From contig JAKUTK010000006.1 of the NCBI GenBank assembly GCA_022448005.1, positions 1 through 44,110 of the forward strand: DNA of 44,110 bases, read 5' to 3'. This DNA comes from Pseudomonas sp. (GTDB taxonomy: Bacteria > Pseudomonadota > Gammaproteobacteria > Pseudomonadales > Pseudomonadaceae). The notes below the pieces were generated by a model that saw only the letters and a list, made by a program, of their open reading frames with translations, did no database searches and was not told the origin of the DNA. Made by a program: the position numbers and the translations under genes. Shown one piece after another: positions 37,073-44,110 of the stretch. The stretch's first letter is position 1. Each line of letters opens with the position of its first letter.

Positions 37073-37999
37073 TTAAGCCTGGGTATGCTGTGCGGTGCCA
37101 GCTGCGACCACAGCTGCCGCCCTGGCCAGCGAGTCGAGCACAATGGAAAGCTCATCATGCCAGTCCCGGGTTTCGATACCGAAAGTAGTCTCCAATTTCG
37201 AGCAATCGAGCACTGACCAAGCCGGACGGCGCGCAGGAGTGGGGTACTGAGCGGTGGTGATAGGCGATACCTTGGGGCGAGCAGCAAGCATGCCCTTGGC
37301 TTCTGCCTGGCGAAAAACTTCTACGGCGAAGTCGAACCAGGTACAGGGAGATCGTCCACTGTAGTGATAGAGCCCCCATTTCAATACGCCGTTTTGGGCA
37401 TAACGCTGCGCCAGCTCGAGCAACACGTCGGCAATGCTACCCGCCTGAGTGGGGCAGCCGAACTGATCAGCAACCACCGACAGCGCGTCACGCTGACAGC
37501 CAAGGCGCAGCATCGTCTTAACGAAGTTGTGACCATGCATCCCATAGACCCAGCTGGTGCGCAAAATAAGATGCTCGTCCAGCACAGCTTGAATGGCCGC
37601 TTCGCCCGCCAGCTTGCTCGCACCATAGACCCCCGTTGGCGCGACTTCATCGTCCTCTTTATAAGGCGCTCGGGCGTCACCGGAGAACACGTAATCAGTG
37701 GATATGTGCAGTAAAGGAATGGAGGCTTGACGAGCCGCTTGCGCCAGCCGTTCCGCACCGTCACGGTTGACACTGTAAGCCTGTTCGCGGTGCGTCTCGG
37801 CGTTGTCAACATGCGTGTAAGCGGCCGCGTTGATGATAAGCCCCGGCTGGAGCTGGCGGACCAGATCACTCACTTGCTCCGCATCGGTGATGTCGAGATG
37901 GTCGCGAGTCATGCCGAGCGCTTCGAGACCGTACCCACCGGCACGGCTTATCAACTCGTGACCGACCTGGCCACCGGCTCCGCACACTAGGATTCGCAT
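37073..37999 (-). CDS. rmlD: dTDP-4-dehydrorhamnose reductase
   Basis: Catalyses the NAD(P)H-dependent last step of dTDP-L-rhamnose synthesis. The 308-residue SDR protein has the nucleotide-binding GAGGQVGHELI at the N-terminus, the NAAAYTHVDNAE segment, STDYVFSGDARAPYKEDDEV, and the catalytic YGASK (Tyr-x3-Lys, near 129-133), followed by RTSWVYGMHGHNFVKTML. All family motifs are present. Unusually, no rmlB, rmlA or rmlC is adjacent. A perfect 8-bp hairpin (38021-38040) lies 22 bp upstream, in its likely leader. Confidence 0.92.
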   Translation of the reverse strand: MRILVCGAGGQVGHELISRAGGYGLEALGMTRDHLDITDAEQVSDLVRQLQPGLIINAAAYTHVDNAETHREQAYSVNRDGAERLAQAARQASIPLLHISTDYVFSGDARAPYKEDDEVAPTGVYGASKLAGEAAIQAVLDEHLILRTSWVYGMHGHNFVKTMLRLGCQRDALSVVADQFGCPTQAGSIADVLLELAQRYAQNGVLKWGLYHYSGRSPCTWFDFAVEVFRQAEAKGMLAARPKVSPITTAQYPTPARRPAWSVLDCSKLETTFGIETRDWHDELSIVLDSLARAAAVVAAGTAQHTQA

Positions 38000-38374
38000 C
38001 TGGTTAGCGCCTCGTTCAAGGCCAGCCGTAAACGGCTGGCATGGATTTGTAACAGACTCGATACACGCGTCACTCTGTAACTACCGAGATAGCGCAGGCC
38101 GCGCTTGGTTCAGGCCAGCATAAATGCGTTTTGTTCCGCCCAATCGGGGCGTTACCAGAATTATTGTGCTGGTGCTGGCCTAACCCTTCGCCTCGGGGCG
38201 TGAACAAATGTTCCATGCATGCCGTCGGCGGGCCGGTTTTTAGGAGCCGGCAATGCTAACACGCGTGAAACTCGAAGCCGGCAGCGCGGACCAAACAGAA
38301 TAGGCGCTGCGGTAAATGCGCCTGGACACCAGCCCAGGGAGTCCGTATCGCTCCATCGCCAAGAGGAAGCCACT
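38000..38374. other. Intergenic region between rmlD and the SAP/Rho-N gene
   Basis: About 375 bases. It holds a perfect hairpin GCCAGCCG-TAAA-CGGCTGGC (38021-38040), a GAAC-N4-GTTC palindrome (about 38205-38216), and a 16-codon frame at 38253-38303 with a good ribosome binding site. No clear sigma-70 promoter was found on either strand. Confidence 0.5.
38253..38303 (+). CDS. Possible 16-residue small peptide
   Basis: ATG CTA ACA ... GAA TAG encodes MLTRVKLEAGSADQTE. TAGGAG sits 7 nt before the ATG, which is the only reason to list it. There is no homology I recognise. It would lie in the leader of the gene at 38375 and might be a leader peptide or chance. Confidence 0.25.
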   Translation: MLTRVKLEAGSADQTE

Positions 38375-38773
38375 ATGCCCAGAGGTGATAAATCCAAATA
38401 CACCGACAACCAACAACGCAAAGCCGAGCATATCGAAGAGAGCTATGAAGAGCGCGGCGTGCCAGAGAAAGAGGCGGAAGCTAGAGCCTGGGCCACCGTC
38501 AACAAGCAATCCGGTGGTGGTGAGCGCCGAGGCGGCTCGGGACAAGAGAAGAGCGAGACCGCCAAGCGAGCTGACCGCAAGGACTCAGCGCATCGAGCGG
38601 CCGATGCTCGCTCCGGCGAGTCACCGAACAAGGGCTCGGCACGTAACGACCGATCAGGCAGCACGTCCCTTAGCGACCTTACCCGCGACGAACTGATGCG
38701 CAAAGCTCAAGAGCGTGACGTGCAAGGACGATCGAAGATGCGCAAGGACGAGTTGATCAAGGCGCTCAGCTGA
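38375..38773 (+). CDS. Small basic protein with C-terminal SAP/Rho-N-like motif
   Basis: A 132-residue, very hydrophilic protein. The N-terminal part, KYTDNQQRKAEHIEESYEER followed by GVPEKEAEARAWATVNKQSG, is a conserved block seen in proteins often labelled plasmid stabilisation or stress-related. The middle (about 48-95) is Gly/Ser/Lys/Arg-rich and likely disordered. The end, LSDLTRDELMRKAQERDVQG plus RSKMRKDELIKALS, is the helix-extended-helix pattern of SAP or Rho-N nucleic-acid-binding motifs. AGAGGAAG upstream supports the ATG at 38375. The stop overlaps the next small gene (TGATG). Function is unproven; DNA or RNA binding is inferred. Confidence 0.8.
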   Translation: MPRGDKSKYTDNQQRKAEHIEESYEERGVPEKEAEARAWATVNKQSGGGERRGGSGQEKSETAKRADRKDSAHRAADARSGESPNKGSARNDRSGSTSLSDLTRDELMRKAQERDVQGRSKMRKDELIKALS

Positions 38774-38916
38774 TGGGGAACGGAATGCAGGAACCTGACC
38801 CTCGGGATGACGGAACGCCAAGCCCGATTCCCGAACCTGAACGCCAGGAACCCGGTGAGCCAGTTCCCATTGAGGAGCCGGGCAAGCCGGGGCGACCCAG
38901 TGACGGACGCGGCTAA
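38773..38916 (+). CDS. Pro/Glu-rich small protein
   Basis: A 47-residue acidic peptide, about one quarter proline and one fifth Glu/Asp (EPDPRDDGTPSPIPEPERQE is typical), with no hydrophobic segment. The ATG at 38773 overlaps the preceding stop codon; a second in-frame ATG at 38785, with GGGGAA before it, could be the true start. Similar short Pro-rich proteins occur in other pseudomonads as I remember. Its tight coupling to the SAP/Rho-N gene suggests a joint role, which is inference. Confidence 0.6.
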   Translation: MGNGMQEPDPRDDGTPSPIPEPERQEPGEPVPIEEPGKPGRPSDGRG

Positions 38917-39030
38917 ACTTTCCGCGTCTTCGCCTATCACAGCTTAGAGCCCAGCGAGACGCCGACAGGCGCGATGGCTGCCCGGCTGCCCGGCTGCGCA
39001 TACCGCGCACCCCAGACCCAGGAGACCGTG

Positions 39031-39564
39031 ATGAGTTATGTGCAATTGAGCGACAAACATACTTTGCGTGAGCGCGCGCGTCAGCATGTCGAAAACGGTG
39101 CGGTGACCGAAAGCTATTCAGCGGATCGCGAAACGGTGATCAATCTGCTCAACGAGGCGCTGGCGACCGAATTGGTCTGCTATCTGCGCTACAAGCGCCA
39201 CTACTACATGGCCACAGGCTTGAAATCGAGCGTTGCCGCCGACGAGTTTCTTGAGCACGCTAATGAAGAACAGGAACATGCTGACCGCTTGGCAGAACGT
39301 ATCGTGCAGCTCGGTGGCGCCCCGGACTTCAACCCTGACAGCCTCACCGAGCGCGCCCATGCGCAATATGCCGAAGGCAATGGCCTGAGAGACATGGTGT
39401 TCGAGAACCTGGTGGCGGAGCGCATCGCGATCGACAGCTATCGCGAGATTGTGCAGTACATCGGAGATAAAGACCCGACAACACGGCGCATCTTCGAGGA
39501 CATTCTCGCCCAGGAAGAAGAACATGCCGACGATCTGGCTGGCCTGCTGGACGGCATGAACTGA
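39031..39564 (+). CDS. Dps/bacterioferritin-like iron-storage protein
   Basis: A 177-residue four-helix ferritin-like protein. Carboxylate and His ligands typical of a bacterioferritin-type ferroxidase centre are visible: Glu in LNEALATELVCYLRYKRHYY, EEQEHADRLAERI, ENLVAERIAIDSYREIV and the late AQEEEHADDL. It resembles P. aeruginosa PA4880, described as a Dps-like protein with bacterioferritin-type centres. The N-terminal tail (1-30) with several charged residues could contact DNA. AGGAG upstream fixes the ATG at 39031. Preceded by the SAP/Rho-N gene and the Pro/Glu peptide on the same strand. Confidence 0.85.
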   Translation: MSYVQLSDKHTLRERARQHVENGAVTESYSADRETVINLLNEALATELVCYLRYKRHYYMATGLKSSVAADEFLEHANEEQEHADRLAERIVQLGGAPDFNPDSLTERAHAQYAEGNGLRDMVFENLVAERIAIDSYREIVQYIGDKDPTTRRIFEDILAQEEEHADDLAGLLDGMN

Positions 39565-39592
39565 CAAGCCGCTCAGCCAGCCGCATTGTCGA

Positions 39593-39619
39593 TAAAAAAA
39601 GGCCACCCGAAGGTGGCCT
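39593..39619 (-). terminator. Rho-independent terminator of the lpxC end of the dcw cluster
   Basis: 8-bp stem AGGCCACC / GGTGGCCT with a CGAA loop, followed on the minus strand by seven T. It ends transcription coming from lpxC. On the plus strand it follows the Dps-like gene but lacks a T-run there. Confidence 0.9.
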
Positions 39620-39642
39620 CAAAACAGGAAAGAGAGTACAGC

Positions 39643-40566
<924 letters not shown>

Positions 40567-40605
40567 CTAGTGCGCTGTTGCGAATGGTTTCCAACAAAGG
40601 TGGCG

Positions 40606-40611
40606 ATCATA
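40606..40611 (-). promoter_or_regulatory. Putative -10 box of an lpxC promoter
   Basis: Minus strand TATGAT about 50 bp before the lpxC start. No good -35 was found. A separate lpxC promoter between ftsZ and lpxC is plausible but only weakly supported here. Confidence 0.35.
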
Positions 40612-40665
40612 GCAGAACCCAACTTTGCTGAATACCAATCACCCCAATAGTCCTGATACATCCAA

Positions 40666-41853
40666 TCAATCAGCCTGACGGCGCAGGAACGCCGGGATAT
40701 CCAGATAATCAAGATCCTCCTGAGGATTCATCTTCGCTGCAGTAGCCGCTGCATGAGCCTGATTACGCATCACGGTCGGGCGATCCAGGTCGCGATAGTT
40801 CACGGCCGCCTGGTCCTGGCGCGCAGCTGGAACGGGCTGCGGCGCCACGGCTGCGGTCTGCAGAGTGTTATCGACAACCTTGACCGGCTTCTCGTTACGC
40901 GGTCCGAGACCAGTCGCCACAACCGTTACGTGCAGCTCATCGAGCATGTCAGGGTCGATTACAGCACCCACCTTGACGGTTGCCTCGTCGGACGCGAACG
41001 CCTCGATAATCTCGCCCACCGCAGCGTACTCGCCCAGGGAAAGATCCAGACCAGCGGTAATATTGACCAGAATGCCACGCGCACCCTGCAGGTTGACGTC
41101 TTCCAGCAGTGGGTTGCGGATCGCCGCCTCGGTGGCCTCGCGAGCGCGGTTCGGGCCAGTAGCACAACCAGTACCCATCATGGCCATGCCCATCTCGCCC
41201 ATGACGGTTTTGACGTCTGCAAAGTCGACGTTCATCAGGCCCGGACGCTGCATGATGTCAGAGATACCGCGCACAGCGCCGGTCAGCACATCATCAGCCT
41301 TGGCGAACGCAGAAAGCAGGCTCGCATCCTTGCCGAGGATGGTCAGCAGCTTTTCGTTGGGGATGGTGATCAGCGAGTCGACGCATTCAGACAGCTGACG
41401 GATACCCTCGTCGGCGACCTGCATGCGGCGGCGCCCTTCGAATGGGAACGGACGGGTCACCACTGCAACGGTGAGAATGCCCATTTCCTTGGCCACCGAA
41501 GCAATGACTGGCGCTGCGCCAGTGCCGGTACCACCGCCCATGCCGGTTGTGATGAATACCATGTCGGCGCCCTGCAGCACCTCGGCGATACGCTCACGGT
41601 CATCCATCGCAGCCTGGCGACCGATATCGGGATTGGTGCCTGCACCCAAGCCCTTGGTAATGGCGGATCCCAACTGCAGTACGGTCCGCGCTTCGATTTT
41701 CTTCAGCGCCTGGGCATCGGTGTTAGCGCAGATGAATTCCACGCCTTCAACGCTGTTGCGCACCATGTGATTGACAGCGTTTCCGCCGCCTCCGCCTACG
41801 CCAATGACCTTAATCACTGCATTTTGCGGGGTATGATCTACGAGTTCGAACAT
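40666..41853 (-). CDS. ftsZ: Cell division protein FtsZ
   Basis: Tubulin-like GTPase forming the Z ring. The 395-residue protein has IKVIGVGGGGGNAVNHMVR (N-terminal GTP loop), the signature GGGTGTGAAPVIA (near 105), the T7 catalytic loop NVDFADVKTVMGEMG (near 205-220), a variable linker (about 317-375), and the conserved C-terminal peptide LDYLDIPAFLRRQAD that binds FtsA and ZipA. A strong purine-rich site (AAGGAGAGAGGGAA) precedes the ATG at 41853. It is 48 bp after ftsA. Confidence 0.99.
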   Translation of the reverse strand: MFELVDHTPQNAVIKVIGVGGGGGNAVNHMVRNSVEGVEFICANTDAQALKKIEARTVLQLGSAITKGLGAGTNPDIGRQAAMDDRERIAEVLQGADMVFITTGMGGGTGTGAAPVIASVAKEMGILTVAVVTRPFPFEGRRRMQVADEGIRQLSECVDSLITIPNEKLLTILGKDASLLSAFAKADDVLTGAVRGISDIMQRPGLMNVDFADVKTVMGEMGMAMMGTGCATGPNRAREATEAAIRNPLLEDVNLQGARGILVNITAGLDLSLGEYAAVGEIIEAFASDEATVKVGAVIDPDMLDELHVTVVATGLGPRNEKPVKVVDNTLQTAAVAPQPVPAARQDQAAVNYRDLDRPTVMRNQAHAAATAAKMNPQEDLDYLDIPAFLRRQAD

Positions 41854-41901
41854 TTCCCTCTCTCCTTCCAGCTTTCTAGTTTTAGGTTACAGCCGCACTG
41901 C

Positions 41902-43149
41902 TCAGAAATTGCCCTGGATCCAGCTCTTGAGCCGGTCCACGACAGACGTCTTGGGTTCTTCGGCAAAGTTGCCGAGACCGGACATGGAGGTGCCCTCGGT
42001 CTGCTTACGCATCCCGTAGAGCAGCAGGCCCACGCCCGTTGAATAGATGGGATTGCGGACCACGTCCGCGAGTCCGTTGACGCTATGCGGTACGCCAAGG
42101 CGCACCGGCATGTGGAAGATCTCCTCGGCGAGCTCGACGGCACCTTCCATCTTTGCTGTACCGCCTGTGAGGACGATCCCTGCCGGAACCAGATCCTCGT
42201 AGCCGCTGCGACGCAGCTCGGCCTGAATCAAGGTAAAGAGCTCGTCATAACGCGGCTCCACGACTTCGGCCAATGCCTGACGCGAGAGTTCCCGCGGCGG
42301 CCGATCTCCGACGCTCGGTACCTTGATGGTCTCGCCGGGGCCGGCCAACTTGGCCAGCGCGCAGGCGTAACGAATCTTGATTTCCTCCGCGTACTGAGTC
42401 GGAGTGCGCAGCGCCATGGCGATGTCGTTGGTGACCTGATCGCCCGCAATCGGGATCACGGCGGTATGCCGGATGGCGCCTTCGGTGAAGATGCAGATGT
42501 CGGTCGTCCCGCCACCGATATCCACCAGGCAGACGCCCAACTCTTTCTCATCATCAGTCAGCACGGCATGGGCCGAGGCCAGCTGTTCGAGGATGATGTC
42601 GTCCACCTCAAGACCACAACGGCGTACGCACTTTTCAATGTTCTGCGCTGCGTTGACCGCACAAGTAACAACGTGAACCTTGGCTTCCAGGCGAACCCCG
42701 GACATACCCAGCGGCTCGCGAACGCCTTCTTGGTTGTCGATCACATAGTCCTGCGGCAAGGTGTGCAGTACACGCTGATCGGCCGGAATAGCCACAGCCT
42801 GGGCAGCATCAAGCACACGTTCGAGATCGGCAGTGCTGACTTCACGGTCGCGGATGGCGACGATCCCGTGCGAGTTCAGACTGCGGATATGGTTGCCGGC
42901 CAGGCCGACGAATGCCGAGTGAATGCGGCAGCCCGCCATCAGCTGTGCCTCTTCAACGGCACGCTGGATCGACTGAACGGTGGACTCGATATTGACCACT
43001 ACGCCCTTTTTCAAGCCACGCGACGGATGCGTGCCAATCCCGACAATCTCCAACTCGCCATCCGGCGTTACTTCGCCGACCAGCGCCACCACCTTGGAGG
43101 TGCCGATATCGAGACCGACGATCATCTTGCCGCTTTGCACGCTAGACAT
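41902..43149 (-). CDS. ftsA: Cell division protein FtsA
   Basis: Actin-like ATPase that tethers FtsZ to the membrane. The 415-residue protein has the phosphate-1 loop MIVGLDIGTSKVVALVGEV, the SHS2/1C region, CLVDIGGGTTDICIF (phosphate-2), GIVLTGGTAKMEGAVEL (adenosine motif) and a C-terminal amphipathic helix (VVDRLKSWIQGNF). I chose the ATG at 43149 because GAGGAA lies 8 nt upstream; an in-frame ATG at 43158 overlaps this ribosome binding site. It lies 12 bp after ftsQ. Confidence 0.98.
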   Translation of the reverse strand: MSSVQSGKMIVGLDIGTSKVVALVGEVTPDGELEIVGIGTHPSRGLKKGVVVNIESTVQSIQRAVEEAQLMAGCRIHSAFVGLAGNHIRSLNSHGIVAIRDREVSTADLERVLDAAQAVAIPADQRVLHTLPQDYVIDNQEGVREPLGMSGVRLEAKVHVVTCAVNAAQNIEKCVRRCGLEVDDIILEQLASAHAVLTDDEKELGVCLVDIGGGTTDICIFTEGAIRHTAVIPIAGDQVTNDIAMALRTPTQYAEEIKIRYACALAKLAGPGETIKVPSVGDRPPRELSRQALAEVVEPRYDELFTLIQAELRRSGYEDLVPAGIVLTGGTAKMEGAVELAEEIFHMPVRLGVPHSVNGLADVVRNPIYSTGVGLLLYGMRKQTEGTSMSGLGNFAEEPKTSVVDRLKSWIQGNF

Positions 43150-43161
43150 GTGTTTCATTCC

Positions 43162-44019
43162 TCAATTCTTCGCAACGACGGCTTCGTCCGTCGTGGTCGG
43201 GCTCGGCTCCCGCCACGCAACGGCGAGGCCATTGGCGTAGCGAAGGTCGATCCGCGCAATTTTGTCGCTCTCCTGCACCAGCTCTTGCTGGTAGATGGCA
43301 GTGAAGCGCCGCATTTTTTCGATTATCTGGTCCCTTCCCAACAGCAGCTCGACGCCCTGCCCGGTCGTCACAAACCAGCTGCCCCGCGCACGCAGTTCCA
43401 GGCGAACGATGGAAAACCCGAGTGGCCGCAGCATCTGGCTGAGCACCTGGTACTGCTGCATCACCCGTTGCTGGGCCCGCTTCGGACCATACAACTGCGG
43501 CAAGTGTTCATACCGAGTCAGATTGTCTGGCGCGAAGGCCTGACCGTTGTTGTTCAACAGCGATTCGTCACCCCAGCGAGCGATCGGCAGCTGCTCGTCA
43601 AGACGCACCATGACTTCATCCGGCCAAATCCGGCGCGCTTCGACATGGGCTATCCACGGCATCTGCTCTAGGTCGTGACGCAAAGCGTCGAGATCAACCT
43701 TGAAGAAGCTGGCTTCGACGAATGGCGCCATGCGCGCTTGTACCGCCTGCTGATCGACATAGGTCAGTTCACCCCGAACGCTCACCTTGACGATCGGCCG
43801 ATCGGCATAAGGCGCGAGCTGGTCACCCAGCTGGTAAAGCCCCACGGCAAGCCCCACGAGTAGGACCGGCCACAGGGCACGCTTGAGCGAACCCAGGCTC
43901 GGCCGCGGCAAGCGTGCCGAAAGCGGCTCGCGCTGCACCAGGCGGCTCGCGCCCCGCTGTGCCGGCTTGCGCGAAGCGCGGCCGGTAGCGGGTTGAGAGT
44001 GACGCAGCGTGGTGATCAT
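43162..44019 (-). CDS. ftsQ: Cell division protein FtsQ
   Basis: Bitopic inner-membrane divisome protein that recruits FtsB and FtsL. The 285-residue protein has a basic cytosolic tail (1-45), one membrane helix ([18 protein letters not shown], about 48-65), a POTRA domain ([20 protein letters not shown] onward, about 77-148) and the beta domain ending in [14 protein letters not shown]. It starts 3 bp after the ddlB stop, in the usual order ddlB-ftsQ-ftsA-ftsZ. Confidence 0.96.
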   Translation of the reverse strand: MITTLRHSQPATGRASRKPAQRGASRLVQREPLSARLPRPSLGSLKRALWPVLLVGLAVGLYQLGDQLAPYADRPIVKVSVRGELTYVDQQAVQARMAPFVEASFFKVDLDALRHDLEQMPWIAHVEARRIWPDEVMVRLDEQLPIARWGDESLLNNNGQAFAPDNLTRYEHLPQLYGPKRAQQRVMQQYQVLSQMLRPLGFSIVRLELRARGSWFVTTGQGVELLLGRDQIIEKMRRFTAIYQQELVQESDKIARIDLRYANGLAVAWREPSPTTTDEAVVAKN

Positions 44020-44022
44020 CGA

Positions 44023-44110
44023 TCAGTTCCCCGTCGCCATGCTGGCATCCAGAATCGCGAGGACCAACTGCTGGAAGTCCAGCCCTGCTGCCCGCGCGGC
44101 CATAGGCACC
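44023..44110 (-). CDS. ddlB: D-alanine--D-alanine ligase, C-terminal end (cut by window edge)
   Basis: Only the last 28 or so codons are present, reading VPMAARAAGLDFQQLVLAIL and then a short tail and stop at 44023-44025. This is the standard C-terminus of Ddl enzymes, which make the D-Ala-D-Ala dipeptide of peptidoglycan. The gene continues beyond 44110. Confidence 0.9.
   Translation of the reverse strand, partial: VPMAARAAGLDFQQLVLAILDASMATGN

Noticed and set aside
38021-38040. Perfect hairpin as a transcription terminator
   Set aside because: No gene ends upstream on either strand and there is no T-run; it is more likely a leader structure of rmlD.
40753-43671. Long plus-strand open frames opposite ftsZ, ftsA and ftsQ (429 and 528 codons)
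   Set aside because: They mirror the codon pattern of the genuine division genes, and their translations have low-complexity His/Asp/Gln-rich content typical of antisense frames.

Overview
The window is a piece of chromosome from a gamma-proteobacterium of the Pseudomonas group, most likely the Pseudomonas stutzeri (Stutzerimonas) lineage. The grounds are the partial 16S rRNA at the left edge, whose V3 bases look like those of P. stutzeri as I remember them, the GC-rich coding style, and a gene order that matches P. aeruginosa in several blocks (pssA-ilvCHI-mrcB-prrF-phu; dsbD-aroQ-accBC-prmA-dusB-fis-purHD-retS; ddlB-ftsQAZ-lpxC). No tools were run. Family names come from reading motifs, and comparisons with other genomes are from memory.

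Layout. 1-476 is the 5' third of a 16S gene on the minus strand, fed from the right by a leader with boxA and four tandem sigma-70 promoters (702-1041). Next, on the minus strand, come msrQ-msrP (periplasmic methionine sulfoxide repair), pssA (phosphatidylserine synthesis) and the ilvI-ilvH-ilvC branched-chain amino acid operon. 7412-11295 holds a DUF4124 protein and the mrcB-lpoP-yqcC run (PBP1b and its lipoprotein activator). 11450-15100 holds a two-domain kinase/P-loop protein, a methyltransferase, a TfoX C-terminal-domain protein and a cyclic-nucleotide-domain protein. At 15160-15295 is a single Fur-controlled PrrF-type small RNA, followed by haem-uptake genes phuW-phuV-phuU that lack phuT, phuS and phuR.

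18169-32767 is a long plus-strand run: a small Rieske protein, dsbD, aroQ, accB-accC, prmA, a zinc-ribbon/DUF3426 membrane protein, dusB-fis, purH, purD and a RetS-type hybrid sensor. 32784-38000 is more mixed: a CYP152-type peroxygenase P450, two membrane proteins, an AEC transporter and an isolated rmlD. 38375-39564 carries a SAP/Rho-N-like protein, a 47-residue Pro/Glu-rich peptide and a Dps/bacterioferritin-like protein. The right end, on the minus strand, is the distal part of the division and cell-wall (dcw) cluster: ddlB (partial), ftsQ, ftsA, ftsZ, lpxC and a terminator.

Most of the window is core genome. The points that deserve attention are the four-promoter rrn array that starts inside msrQ, the single PrrF next to a truncated phu locus, a possibly leaderless mrcB, the CYP152 enzyme with a Gln at the position that separates hydroxylases from decarboxylases, and the small stress-type cluster around 38.4-39.6 kb. 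I saw no insertion sequence, prophage, CRISPR array or tRNA gene.
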